Source: Nocardia sp. CC227C (GTDB lineage Bacteria > Actinomycetota > Actinomycetes > Mycobacteriales > Mycobacteriaceae). Taken from it: a stretch of 64,000 nt of DNA. The stretch lies in NCBI RefSeq assembly GCF_030767025.1, contig NZ_JASITE010000005.1, positions 310,001 through 374,000 on the forward strand, read 5' to 3'. The notes under the pieces were generated by a model that was not told where the DNA came from, did not search any database, and worked only from the letters and a program-made list of their open reading frames with translations. This document shows, piece by piece, positions 1-8,945 of this stretch. The position numbers and the translations under genes are program-made. Numbering within the stretch: position 1 is the stretch's first letter; every line of letters starts with the position of its first letter.

Positions 1-2364
1 GGCACAACCGATGCTCCGCGCATTCTGGGCAAGCACGACGAGCGCGGCGCACTGCTCATGCCCTTCGACGGCGAACTCACCCCGGGTCGCCTGCTCGGCC
101 CGCTGCGCCGGGTGCTGCGCGACCACGTGGAATTGAAGAAGGCCGCGCCGCCGCCGCTGTCGCTGGAGGTGTTGTCCGCCAAGCGCACCCCGTACTTCTG
201 TTCCGGCTGCCCGCACAATCGCTCCACCGCACTGCCCGAGGGCTCCATCGGCGGCGGCGGGATCGGCTGCCACACCCTGGTGACCATGTCCGGCCGCGAC
301 GACAGCGCGGTGACCGGGCTGACCCAGATGGGCGGCGAGGGCAGCCAGTGGATCGGCCAGGCTCCCTTCACCGATGTGCCGCACCTGTTCCAGAACATCG
401 GCGACGGCACCTTCTTCCACTCCGGGCAGCTCGCCGTGCAGGCGTGCGTGGCCGCGGGCGTGAACATCACCTACAAACTGCTGTGGAACGAAGTCGTCGC
501 CATGACCGGCGCGCAGGACGTCGAGGGCGGGCTCACCGTCGCGCAGCTCACCCACAAGCTCGCCGTCGAGGGCGTCGAGCAGATCATCGTCTGCGCCGAC
601 GAACCCAAGCGGCACAACCGCAAAGCGCTCGCCAAGGGCACCCTGCTGTGGCATCGCGACCGGCTCGACGAGGCCCAGCGCATGCTGCGCGAGATCAAGG
701 GCGTCACCGTGCTGATCTACGACCAGCACTGCGCCGCCGACGCCCGTCGGCAGCGCAAGCGCGGCAAGCTGCCCGTGCGCAACACCCGCGTGGTCATCAA
801 CGAGGCCGTCTGCGAGGGCTGCGGCGACTGCGGCGTGCAGTCCAACTGCCTGTCGGTGCAGCCGGTGGAGACCGAGTTCGGCCGCAAGACCCGCATCGAC
901 CAGACCTCCTGCAATACCGACTACAGCTGCCTGGACGGCGACTGCCCGTCCTTCGTCACCGTCGAGCTGACGCCCGGGGACGAGCAGGGCCGCACCCGGG
1001 ACGAGCCGCTCGAGCCGCCGACCGTGCCCGATCCGGGGCTGGGGGCACCGCGGCGCACCCAGAACGTGCTCATCGCCGGTATCGGCGGCACCGGCATCGT
1101 CACGGTCAACCAGGTGCTCGCCACCGCCGCGCTGCGCGCCGGATACGAGGTGGAGAGCCTCGACCAGATCGGCCTGAGCCAGAAGGCCGGGCCCGTCATC
1201 TCCCATTTGCGGTTCTCGGCAACGGAATTGGAGCCGTCCAACCGGCTCACGCCGGGCAGCGCGGACTGCATCGTGGCCATCGACCTGCTCACCGCCGCCG
1301 ATCCGAAGAACCTCCAGTACGGCGATCCGGCGGGCACGGTGGCCGTCGCCTCCACCAGCCAGACGCCGACCGGTGACATGGTGTACGACAAGTCGGTCAC
1401 CTACCCGGCCACCGAGTCGCTGCTTGATCGCCTGGCGTCGGTGTCGAATTCGCTGCGCCGGTTCGATCATCTGGCGGCGGCGCAGCGGCTGTTCGGCAGT
1501 ACCGCGGCGGCGAACTTCCTGATGGTCGGCGCGGCCTTCCAGGCCGGCGGACTGCGCCTGCCCGCCGCCGCCATCGAGGAGGCCATCGGCATCAACGGTG
1601 TCGCGGTGTCCGCCAATATCGCGGCCTTCCGGTGGGGCCGGGTCGCGGTCGCCGATCCGGCCGCGTTCCAAGCCGCGGTCGAACCGGACCGACCGCGCCG
1701 CGAGCGGGCCGCCCTCCCCGCGAACCTGTTGGCCGACACCACCTTCGACGGTGAGGTGCGCCGACTGGTGGAACTGCGCGCCGCCGAACTGGTGAGCTAC
1801 CAGAACGCCAAGGTAGCCCGGCGGTTCGTCGAGACGGTGCAGTTCGTGTGGAGCGCCGAGCGCGACGTCACCGAGCGCACCGACTTCAGCGAGGCCGTGG
1901 CGCGCGGGCTGTACAAGTTCACCGCCTACAAGGACGAGTACGAAGTCGCCCGCCTGCTGGTGGATCCGGACTTCCTCGCCGATGTGCGGGCGCAGGTGCC
2001 GGGCGGGGAGAATCTCACCTACAAACTGCATCCGCCGGTGCTGCGCGCGCTCGGCCGCAAGAAGAAGATCGGCCTGGGTCCGAAATCGCATGTGGCACTG
2101 AAGGTGCTCGCCAAGGGCAAGGCGCTGCGCGGCACCAAGCTGGACCCATTCGGCTACGCCCATGTGCGCAAGGTGGAGCGGGAACTGCTGTCCCACTACA
2201 CCGCCATGGTGCGCCGCCTCGCCGCCGACCTGAGCGCCGACAGCTACGACATCGCCGCCGAGGCCGCCGCCCTGCCCGATGTGGTGCGCGGCTACGAGGA
2301 CATCAAGCTCGGCAATGTCGAGCTGTACCGGGCCCGGCTGCACGAGCTCGGCATCGAGTTCTGA
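1..2364 (+). CDS. Indolepyruvate ferredoxin oxidoreductase (fused IorA/IorB type), 5'-truncated by window edge
   Basis: The frame is open from base 1, so about 787 C-terminal residues of a protein usually near 1150 residues are visible. The family oxidatively decarboxylates aryl- or branched-chain 2-oxo acids to acyl-CoA using thiamine pyrophosphate and ferredoxin. Visible in order: the thiamine-binding part with CSGCPHN and GIGCHT; a cysteine-rich cluster segment (CEGCGDCG, then CNTDYSC and DGDCPSF) around residues 270-320; a gamma-subunit domain opening with GIGGTGIVTVNQVL; and the C-terminal region found in the fused actinobacterial and proteobacterial forms. The amino-acid dehydrogenase and permease that follow make a role in aromatic or branched-chain amino acid breakdown likely. 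Confidence 0.9.
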   Translation, partial: GTTDAPRILGKHDERGALLMPFDGELTPGRLLGPLRRVLRDHVELKKAAPPPLSLEVLSAKRTPYFCSGCPHNRSTALPEGSIGGGGIGCHTLVTMSGRDDSAVTGLTQMGGEGSQWIGQAPFTDVPHLFQNIGDGTFFHSGQLAVQACVAAGVNITYKLLWNEVVAMTGAQDVEGGLTVAQLTHKLAVEGVEQIIVCADEPKRHNRKALAKGTLLWHRDRLDEAQRMLREIKGVTVLIYDQHCAADARRQRKRGKLPVRNTRVVINEAVCEGCGDCGVQSNCLSVQPVETEFGRKTRIDQTSCNTDYSCLDGDCPSFVTVELTPGDEQGRTRDEPLEPPTVPDPGLGAPRRTQNVLIAGIGGTGIVTVNQVLATAALRAGYEVESLDQIGLSQKAGPVISHLRFSATELEPSNRLTPGSADCIVAIDLLTAADPKNLQYGDPAGTVAVASTSQTPTGDMVYDKSVTYPATESLLDRLASVSNSLRRFDHLAAAQRLFGSTAAANFLMVGAAFQAGGLRLPAAAIEEAIGINGVAVSANIAAFRWGRVAVADPAAFQAAVEPDRPRRERAALPANLLADTTFDGEVRRLVELRAAELVSYQNAKVARRFVETVQFVWSAERDVTERTDFSEAVARGLYKFTAYKDEYEVARLLVDPDFLADVRAQVPGGENLTYKLHPPVLRALGRKKKIGLGPKSHVALKVLAKGKALRGTKLDPFGYAHVRKVERELLSHYTAMVRRLAADLSADSYDIAAEAAALPDVVRGYEDIKLGNVELYRARLHELGIEF

Positions 2365-2497
2365 CCCCGTTCTCCCGAACGCGTTCCGCCGAAACGTCAT
2401 TCGGCACCCCCGCCGCACACCAGCGGCATCAGCCCGCCACACCCCGGCGGGTGACTCCCGCACGCCCCACCCGGGCGGCATCCAGAAAGGAACCATT

Positions 2498-3577
2498 GTG
2501 ACCGCGATGCACACCGACGCAGGGGTTTTCGCCCGCTCGCACGACGTGAGCGCCCGAAGCCACGAACAGGTCGTGTTCTGCGAGGACGACCGGACCGGAT
2601 TGAAGGCGATCATCGCCATCCACTCCACCGCACTCGGCCCCGCCCTCGGCGGCACCCGTTTCTACCCCTACGCCACCGAGGCCGCGGCGCTCGATGATGT
2701 GCTGCGACTGTCCTGGGGCATGACCTACAAGGCGGCGGCCGCGGGCGTGAATCTGGGCGGCGGCAAGGCCGTCATCATCGGCGATCCGGCCGTGCACAAG
2801 ACCGAGGCACTGCTGGCCGCCTACGCGCGGTTCGTGGAAACGCTCGGCGGCCGCTACATCACGGCCGGTGACGTCGGCACCAATACCGACGATCTCGACA
2901 TCATCGGCAAGCACACCGGCCACGTGACCGGCCGCAGCAAGGCCGCGGGCGGTTCCGGTGACAGCGCCCGGCTGACCGCTCTCGGCGTCTTCCACTCCAT
3001 GCGCGCCGGTGCCGAATCCGTCTGGGGCCAGCCCACTCTCGCGGGCCGAACGGTGGGCGTCGAGGGTGTCGGCAAGGTCGGCCGCGAACTCATCGCCATG
3101 CTGCTCGCCGACGGCGCGGAGGTCTGCGTCACCGACGTGAACGAGGCCGCGCTCCAGCGCATCTCGCAGGAGCACCCGCCGGTGCGGCTGCTGAGTTCGG
3201 TGGCCACCGCGCCCGTCGACGTCTACGCGCCCTGTGCGCTCGGCGGCACGCTCACCGCGTCGAGCGTGGCCGATATCGAGGCCAAGCTGGTGTGCGGCGC
3301 GGCCAACAACCAGCTGGCGACGCCCGCGGTGGAGGACGCGCTCGGCGAGCGCGGCATCACCTGGGTGCCCGATTTCGTCGCCAATGCGGGCGGACTCATC
3401 CAGGTAGAAGGCGAATTGCGCCGGGCCGACGCGGCCGCGGTCGAAGCCGATGTGACCCGCATCTTCGACCGCTGCCGCGACATTCTCGCCGTGGCGCGGA
3501 CCGAGGGCATCGGCTCCGGCGCCGCCGCCAACCGATTCGCCGAGCGGCGACTCGACGCCATCCCGCGCGCGATCTGA
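2498..3577 (+). CDS. Leu/Phe/Val dehydrogenase (Glu/Leu/Phe/Val dehydrogenase family)
   Basis: 359 residues, the normal length for actinobacterial valine, leucine or phenylalanine dehydrogenases, which interconvert an L-amino acid and its 2-oxo acid with NAD. The substrate lysine motif GGGKAVI and the Rossmann segment GVEGVGKVGRELI are present, as is the conserved ALGGTRFYPY region. I start at GTG 2498 because AGAAAGGA sits about 8 bases upstream; the frame is open further upstream but has no ribosome site there. It lies 133 bp after the oxidoreductase and 34 bp before a permease. Together the two enzymes would convert an amino acid to a 2-oxo acid and then to acyl-CoA. Phenylalanine is a reasonable guess for the substrate; the sequence alone does not settle it. 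Confidence 0.88.
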   Translation: MTAMHTDAGVFARSHDVSARSHEQVVFCEDDRTGLKAIIAIHSTALGPALGGTRFYPYATEAAALDDVLRLSWGMTYKAAAAGVNLGGGKAVIIGDPAVHKTEALLAAYARFVETLGGRYITAGDVGTNTDDLDIIGKHTGHVTGRSKAAGGSGDSARLTALGVFHSMRAGAESVWGQPTLAGRTVGVEGVGKVGRELIAMLLADGAEVCVTDVNEAALQRISQEHPPVRLLSSVATAPVDVYAPCALGGTLTASSVADIEAKLVCGAANNQLATPAVEDALGERGITWVPDFVANAGGLIQVEGELRRADAAAVEADVTRIFDRCRDILAVARTEGIGSGAAANRFAERRLDAIPRAI

Positions 3578-3611
3578 CAGCGCCGCAGGGAGTTTCAGAG
3601 AGGAGACAACA

Positions 3612-5102
3612 GTGGCGATCGCGAGCGGATTACTCCGCACCAAATCCGTCGAACAGTCGATTCAGGACACCGATGATCCGGATGCCAAGCTACGCAAGGA
3701 TCTGACGGCCCGCGACCTCACCATCTTCGGTGTGGCCGTGGTCATCGGCGCGGGCATCTTCACCCTCACCGCCCGCACCGCGGGACACGTCGCCGGGCCG
3801 TCGGTCTCGCTGGCCTTCGTCTTCGCGGCCATCGCCTGCGGGCTCACGGCGCTGTGCTACGCCGAGTTCGCCTCGACGGTCCCGGTGGCGGGCAGTGCGT
3901 ACACCTACGCCTACGCCACCTTCGGTGAGCTCATCGCCTGGATCATCGGCTGGGATCTGATCCTGGAGTTCGCGCTCGCGGTCTCGGTGGTCGCCAAGGG
4001 GTGGTCGCAGTATCTGGGCGCGGTGCTCGGCACCGACGCGCCGATCCTCACCATCGGCTCGATCCACTTCGACTGGGGCGCGGTCGCGATCATCGCCGCT
4101 GTCGGCGTGCTGCTGGCCACCGGCACCAAACTGTCCTCGCGAGTGTCGGCCATCGCGGTGGCCATCAAGCTCGGGGTGATCGCGCTGGTGCTGGTGGTCG
4201 GTGCCACCTACTTCAAGGCGTCGAACCTGTCGCCCTACATTCCGCCCGCGCAGGAGTCGGAGAAGGCCGAGGGGCTGCGGCAGTCGCTGTTCGCCTTCCT
4301 GACCGGTTCCGGCGGCACCAGCTTCGGCTGGTTCGGGCTGCTGTCGGCGGCCAGCCTGGTGTTCTTCGCCTTCGTCGGCTTCGACGTGGTCGCCACCACC
4401 GCCGAGGAGACCCGCAATCCGCAGCGCGATATGCCGCGCGGCCTGTTCGGTTCGCTTGCCATTGTCACCGTGCTCTACGTGGCCGTCTCGCTGGTGCTCA
4501 CCGGCATGGTGTCCTACACCCAGCTGCAAGGCGAGAACGCCACCCTGGCAACGGCTTTCGCCATCCACGGGGCGACCTGGGTGAAGAACATCATCGCCAT
4601 CGGGGCGCTGGCGGGTCTGTCCACCGTGGTCATGGTCATGTTCCTGGGCCAGACCCGGGTGCTGTTCGCCATGGCGCGCGACGGACTGCTCCCCCGCGGT
4701 CTCGCGCACACCGGTTCGAAGGGCACTCCCGTCCGGCTGACCGTCATCGTCGGCGTGGTCTGCGCGCTGCTCGCGGGCTTCGTGGACTTCGGCACCCTCG
4801 AGGAAATGGTGAACATCGGCACGCTGGTCGCCTTCGTCATGGTCGCCGTCGGCGTGCCCATCCTGCGCCGCACCCGCCCGGACCTGCCGCGCGGCTTCCG
4901 CGTCCCGTTCGTCCCGGTGCTGCCCATCGTGGCGGCGCTGGCCTGCCTGTGGCTGATGGTCAACCTCTCCATCGAGACCTGGCTGCGCTTCGTGGTCTGG
5001 ATGGTGCTCGGCACCGTCATCTACTTCGCCTACAGCCGCCACCACTCGGTGCTGGGACGCAGGCGCGATCTCGACGACCCGGTGGTCACACCGGTGCGGT
5101 AG
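3612..5102 (+). CDS. APC-superfamily amino acid permease
   Basis: 496 residues with about twelve hydrophobic segments. The N-terminal half carries the APC signature region (VVIGAGIFTLTARTAG near residue 40, then a GLTALCYAEF helix), typical of cationic/neutral amino acid transporters of the YfnA/CAT type. The GTG start at 3612 follows AGAGGAGA. It sits 34 bp after the dehydrogenase and ends just before a perfect hairpin terminator, so it closes the catabolic operon and most likely imports the amino acid consumed by the two upstream enzymes. Substrate not determinable from sequence. Confidence 0.88.
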   Translation: MAIASGLLRTKSVEQSIQDTDDPDAKLRKDLTARDLTIFGVAVVIGAGIFTLTARTAGHVAGPSVSLAFVFAAIACGLTALCYAEFASTVPVAGSAYTYAYATFGELIAWIIGWDLILEFALAVSVVAKGWSQYLGAVLGTDAPILTIGSIHFDWGAVAIIAAVGVLLATGTKLSSRVSAIAVAIKLGVIALVLVVGATYFKASNLSPYIPPAQESEKAEGLRQSLFAFLTGSGGTSFGWFGLLSAASLVFFAFVGFDVVATTAEETRNPQRDMPRGLFGSLAIVTVLYVAVSLVLTGMVSYTQLQGENATLATAFAIHGATWVKNIIAIGALAGLSTVVMVMFLGQTRVLFAMARDGLLPRGLAHTGSKGTPVRLTVIVGVVCALLAGFVDFGTLEEMVNIGTLVAFVMVAVGVPILRRTRPDLPRGFRVPFVPVLPIVAALACLWLMVNLSIETWLRFVVWMVLGTVIYFAYSRHHSVLGRRRDLDDPVVTPVR

Positions 5103-5118
5103 CCACCCGCCGATCGCG

Positions 5119-5155
5119 GAAACCCCGGCCCGATCATGAGGGGGGCCGGGGTTTC
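5119..5155. terminator. Hairpin terminator between permease and ferredoxin remnant
   Basis: A perfect 12-bp stem (GAAACCCCGGCC with GGCCGGGGTTTC) around a 13-base loop, 16 bp after the permease stop. It can serve both strands and overlaps the 3' end of the reverse-strand ferredoxin remnant. Confidence 0.8.
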
Positions 5156-5310
5156 TCGCTGTCACAGCGCTGGAATCGCGCGACGAAAGGCGTGTCCACG
5201 CCCACCGCCTCGCCGAATTTCAAGGGTCCGCCGGGAATGCCGAGCGGTTCGTCGCGTCCCGGCAGGGTCTCCAAGAGGTCGACGCAGTCCACGCCGATGA
5301 CATAGGTCAT
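5134..5310 (-). pseudogene. Ferredoxin gene with internal in-frame deletion (cluster domains missing)
   Basis: A 58-residue frame with a good ribosome site (CGAGGAGACACC before ATG). It begins MTYVIGVDCVD, the N-terminus typical of actinobacterial 7Fe ferredoxins (FdxA/FdxC), then passes directly into LETLPGRDEPLGIPGG and GVDTPFVA, which resembles the C-terminal tail of the long actinobacterial ferredoxins as I recall it. The roughly 60 residues with the two CxxCxxC cluster motifs are absent and only two isolated cysteines remain (residues 9 and 49). It cannot bind the usual clusters. It is divergent from a LysR gene, the usual place for a LysR target. Alternatively it is a short unrelated protein; the match at both ends argues against that. 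Confidence 0.6.
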
Positions 5311-5389
5311 GGTGTCTCCTCGGGAATTGTCGCCCCTCGAGCCTGCGTCCGGCACGCGCTTTCCGGTAGCCACCGAATCGAGCGCACCC

Positions 5390-5406
5390 CATAATCGACG
5401 CTTATG
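5390..5406. promoter_or_regulatory. Candidate LysR box overlapping the LysR start codon
   Basis: CATAA-N7-TTATG is a perfect inverted repeat that fits the T-N11-A pattern of LysR-family sites (ATAA-N7-TTAT). It includes the ATG of the adjacent LysR gene and lies 80 bp upstream of the divergent ferredoxin remnant, so it would suit autorepression. Confidence 0.5.
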
Positions 5407-6360
5407 AGTCTGCCGCCGGGAATGCCCGACCTCGAGGTGCTGGACCTGCTCGCCTCGGTCGGAGAGCTGGGCAGTCTGGGCGCGGCGGCACGGCGACACG
5501 GAATCACCCAGCCCGCCGCGAGCATGCGGATCTCGGCGCTGGAGCGACGGCTGCGACTGCGACTGCTCGACCGCGGCCCCACCGGATCCGTGCTCACCGA
5601 CCCCGGGCGGGCGGTGGTGGACCACGCGCGGCCGATACTGGCCGCGGCGCACACCTTCGCCGAGGGCGTCGCCGCCCTGCGCGCCGCCGACCGGCCGAGG
5701 CTGCGCATAGCGGCGTCGAAAACCATTGCCGACCACCGGATGTCGCACTGGCTCACGGCCCTGCGGGAGGCGCGGCCGGAGATCGCGGTGGCCCTCGAGG
5801 TGGGCAATTCGCGGCAGGTGGAGGCGTGGGTGCGCGACGGACAGGCCGATCTCGGCTTCGTCGAGGGCCCCCATCCCCCGGCCGACCTGGGCAGCCGGGT
5901 ACTGGGGGCCGACGACCTGGTCGTCGTGGTCGGCATCGCGCATCCGTGGGCGCGGCAGCGGACGCCGGTGACGGCGCGGGAGCTCGCGCGCACCGCGCTG
6001 CTGTGGCGCGAACCGGGCTCCGGCACCCGCGACACACTCTGGGAAATTCTCGGTGCGCAGGCCGAACCGGTGCCGCCCGCCGCCGAACTCGGATCGGCGG
6101 CGGCCATCCTCGCCACCGCCCGCACCGGGATGGCACCGGCGGTGCTGAGCCGACTGATCGCCGACGCCGACCTGCGCAGTGGGGCACTGGTCGAGATTCC
6201 ACTCACCGACGCGGCGCTGACCCGCAAGTTCCGGGCCATCTGGCGCAGGTTGTCGCCGCCCGCGGATCCGGCCGATGTGCTGATCCGCTGCGCCGAGCGC
6301 TTCGAGCAGCGCCGGGTCGCGGATCGGACCGGCGGCTCACCGGGGCGTTCCGACGAATAA
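5404..6360 (+). CDS. LysR-family transcriptional regulator
   Basis: 318 residues. The N-terminal winged helix-turn-helix is clear (GSLGAAARRHGITQPAAS then RISALERRLRLRLLDR), followed by a periplasmic-binding-protein-like effector domain. The start at ATG 5404 is fixed by the helix-turn-helix beginning about 10 residues in. It is divergent from the gutted ferredoxin gene, which may have been its target, and a LysR-type palindrome overlaps its start codon. Effector unknown. The next gene starts 121 bp downstream on the same strand. Confidence 0.88.
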   Translation: MSLPPGMPDLEVLDLLASVGELGSLGAAARRHGITQPAASMRISALERRLRLRLLDRGPTGSVLTDPGRAVVDHARPILAAAHTFAEGVAALRAADRPRLRIAASKTIADHRMSHWLTALREARPEIAVALEVGNSRQVEAWVRDGQADLGFVEGPHPPADLGSRVLGADDLVVVVGIAHPWARQRTPVTARELARTALLWREPGSGTRDTLWEILGAQAEPVPPAAELGSAAAILATARTGMAPAVLSRLIADADLRSGALVEIPLTDAALTRKFRAIWRRLSPPADPADVLIRCAERFEQRRVADRTGGSPGRSDE

Positions 6361-6481
6361 ATTGTGGTTGAAACAACATCGCTTCGAATTTGTGGCGCGG
6401 CCCACTCGATCTTCGTAGACTTCATCCGACACGGGGTGATGTCGGGGCCCCCGAACCAGCTCGATCAGAAAGACCGCACTT

Positions 6482-6859
6482 GTGAATCGTTGCGCCGTAA
6501 CCACATTCCTGGCGACCGCCGCCATCCTCACCGCCGCTCCAGCCACCGCCTCGGCCGTTCCGCTGGAACCGTTCGCCCCGGCCACCGACGTGGCCGACGA
6601 TCCGATGGAGTCCGAGGTCACCGGCTCCGGCTCGGTGCAGAGCAGCGGTTCCACCGGCGGGCTGGTCACCACCGGCTCCACCGGCACCGGATCGTTCGGC
6701 CTGCCGAATCTCGACAAGCTGCTCTTCGGGCCGTTCGACACCCTGTGCGCGGTGACCGGCAGCGCCTTCGCGCTGGCGGGCAAGGCGGGACTGGGCTGCG
6801 ACCTCATCGCGGACAACAAGGCGCCGCAGACCATCGCCACCGCCGCCGCCATCATCTGA
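6482..6859 (+). CDS. Small secreted protein, unknown function
   Basis: 125 residues from GTG 6482. The N-terminus is a signal peptide (VNRCAVTTFLATAAILTA, cleavage likely after ATASA), leaving a Gly/Ser/Thr-rich mature part with two cysteines near the C-terminus (TLCAVTG and GLGCDL) that could form a disulfide. The mature protein begins VPLEPF; another small secreted protein at 27482 begins VPLEEP. No domain recognised. The gene ends at a bidirectional hairpin shared with the convergent L,D-transpeptidase gene. Confidence 0.65.
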   Translation: MNRCAVTTFLATAAILTAAPATASAVPLEPFAPATDVADDPMESEVTGSGSVQSSGSTGGLVTTGSTGTGSFGLPNLDKLLFGPFDTLCAVTGSAFALAGKAGLGCDLIADNKAPQTIATAAAII

Positions 6860-6889
6860 GCGCGGCCGCCTTCTGACCGAGCGCACGAA

Positions 6890-6923
6890 AAAGGGGCTCC
6901 AGCCGTCGAACTGGAGCCCCTTT
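6890..6923. terminator. Bidirectional hairpin terminator
   Basis: A perfect 13-bp stem (AAAGGGGCTCCAG with CTGGAGCCCCTTT) with an 8-base loop between two convergent genes, with T runs on both sides. Confidence 0.88.
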
Positions 6924-6931
6924 CGCTGGAA

Positions 6932-8146
6932 TCAGCGGTTGTCGTCCGCGTTGCCGGCCTTCCAGGTTTCCCACGGGATATTCCAGTCGCCCAGGCCGTC
7001 GACGCCCGAGAGCGTGCCGCCCACGGTGTTCTTGATGATGGTGATGTCACCACGCTTGGCGTTCTCGAACACCCAGCGCGCATTGGCGGGGCTCAGGTTC
7101 AGACAGCCGTGGCTGGTGTTGGACGACCCCTGCGCGCCCACCGACCACGGGGCCGAGTGGAAGAAGATGCCGGAGTAGGAGATACGCGTCGCCCAGTCCA
7201 CCGGCGTCTTGTAGCCGTCGGGCGAGTCCACCGCCACGCCGTAGGTCGAGGAGTCCATGATGATCTTCTCGTGCCGGTCGGCCACGATGTAGATGCCATT
7301 GTCGGTGGGCGTGCTGTCCTTGCCCATGGAGGTCGGCATGGTGCGGATCACCTCGCCGTTCTTCTCCACCGTCACCTGCTTGGTGTTGTCGTCGGCGGTG
7401 AAGATCACGGCGTCGCCGATGGTGAAGGTGGACGTGATGTCCGCGTCACCGACCAGCCCGTTGCCCAGATCCTTGCCGTACACGTCGACCTCGATGTCGA
7501 CCTTGGTGCCCGGAGCCCAGAAGTGTTCGGGCCGCCAGCGCACCTCGCGGTTGTTCACCCAGTAGAAGGCGCCCTCCACCGCGGGAGTGGTGGTGATCCT
7601 GATCGCGTCCTGCGCGGCCTTGCGATCCGGGATGTTCTCGTCGAACTGGATCGCGATCGGCTGGCCGATACCGACCACCTCGTTCTCACCCGGGATCAAG
7701 TACGGGTGGGTGCGGTTGTTCGGTGAGATCGTGGTGAAGCTCATGTTGGTGGTGTTCGCGCCGCCGAGCCCGATGGCGTCCACGCTCAGCTGGTAGGTCC
7801 GTCCGAAGCCCAGCGGCTCGGCCAGCGTCCACGACCGCCCGTCGGCGGCCAGCTCACCGCTGACCTCCCGGCCCTCCGGATTGAGCAGGCTCACCTTGTT
7901 GATCTTGCCGTCCTCGACCTCGAGCACCAGCGGATCACCCGGCGACACCCCGATCTGCCCGTCCTTGACCGGCGCGACGATCTTCGGCTTGATGAGTTCG
8001 CTGATCGGATTCGAGTCGATGGCGACCGTGGAGGAATCCGTCCCCGACCCGGACGAACACGCCCCCAGCGCCAGCACGAGCGCCGACAGCACGGCCACTG
8101 CGCCCAGCAGCTTCCGCGATCGACGTCGGCCCTGACCGTTCCTCAT
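6932..8146 (-). CDS. L,D-transpeptidase lipoprotein (YkuD domain)
   Basis: 404 residues from ATG 8146 (a GTG lies two codons upstream, but GGGG spacing favours the ATG). A twin-basic N-terminus and lipobox (LALGACSSGSG) predict a membrane-anchored lipoprotein. One or two Ig-like domains follow, then a C-terminal YkuD domain with the catalytic signature SHGCLNL (cysteine near residue 349) preceded by a conserved histidine in FHSAPW. The architecture is that of mycobacterial LdtB/LdtA enzymes, which form 3-3 crosslinks in peptidoglycan and are targets of carbapenems. It is monocistronic, convergent with a small secreted protein and backed by 329 bp of non-coding DNA. Confidence 0.93.
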   Translation of the reverse strand: MRNGQGRRRSRKLLGAVAVLSALVLALGACSSGSGTDSSTVAIDSNPISELIKPKIVAPVKDGQIGVSPGDPLVLEVEDGKINKVSLLNPEGREVSGELAADGRSWTLAEPLGFGRTYQLSVDAIGLGGANTTNMSFTTISPNNRTHPYLIPGENEVVGIGQPIAIQFDENIPDRKAAQDAIRITTTPAVEGAFYWVNNREVRWRPEHFWAPGTKVDIEVDVYGKDLGNGLVGDADITSTFTIGDAVIFTADDNTKQVTVEKNGEVIRTMPTSMGKDSTPTDNGIYIVADRHEKIIMDSSTYGVAVDSPDGYKTPVDWATRISYSGIFFHSAPWSVGAQGSSNTSHGCLNLSPANARWVFENAKRGDITIIKNTVGGTLSGVDGLGDWNIPWETWKAGNADDNR

Positions 8147-8475
8147 ATGCACAACCCCACTTCACGTCTCGGTGCGCGCGGGGTCCGCTGCCTCACCCCG
8201 ACTACGCCTGCTCGACCCACCACGCCTGCGGGGAGCGGTCGAGACACGATCATTCTGCCAGGCCCCAGGGACACAGACACACGACCACAACCACCCTCCG
8301 CAGCGTTCGCCCCCTTCATCCATTCCGAGCCCGATTCCGTTAACACGGATGATCACATCCGTCCACCCGAACCAAACTCCCAGCTAGACCGGCCGATTTC
8401 ACTTTCAGACCTTCCGCCTGTTAAGGTTTCTTCCGCACCGCAGAGCTCCCGACACACCGGCGAGCCCCACGGCAC
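8147..8475. other. Intergenic region upstream of the L,D-transpeptidase and tRNA-Lys
   Basis: No gene supported here. The stretch is less GC-rich from about 8320 on and must hold the promoters for the reverse-strand transpeptidase gene and the forward tRNA-Lys. I could not assign a clear -35/-10 pair. Confidence 0.5.
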
Positions 8476-8548
<73 letters not shown>

Positions 8549-8553
8549 CAACG

Positions 8554-8590
8554 AGAAGTCCCTGACCAGGCGATCTGGTCAGGGACTTCT
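8554..8590 (+). terminator. Hairpin terminator after tRNA-Lys
   Basis: A perfect 16-bp stem (AGAAGTCCCTGACCAG with CTGGTCAGGGACTTCT) with a 5-base loop followed by TTCG, directly downstream of the tRNA. Confidence 0.9.
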
Positions 8591-8945
8591 TTCGTTCTGC
8601 CGCTGGATCGGAACCCATACCAAGAAACACCAAAAATTCAGCGCCGCAGGTTGTCAGGGGCCGTCCCCGGCCCTGAGCGCATTCGGGCAGCCAGGGAAGG
8701 CCCCTCGGAAGTTGGCATGTCGCCGGTCACGCGCACTCCCGGCACGGCCGGTTCGAACCGCGCTCAACGCGGCGTTATCGCTCACTCCCCATCGACTGAA
8801 GCCAGACCGGTTCAGCCCGGGAAACCGACGTGAACGCTTTGGTGGTGATGAAGACCCCACGCGCCGCGCCCACGCGAGCACTGCGACCGGCCGCGCGCCG
8901 CAGTGCTCGCTTCTCGCCACCAGGGTCTACCGCCGGCAGAGATTG
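8591..8945. other. Non-coding stretch at the start of the accessory region
   Basis: About 355 bases with no gene I can support; the open frames here have no recognisable domain or ribosome site. I looked for a copy of the 3' half of tRNA-Lys as a phage or island attachment repeat further down and did not see one. Confidence 0.4.
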
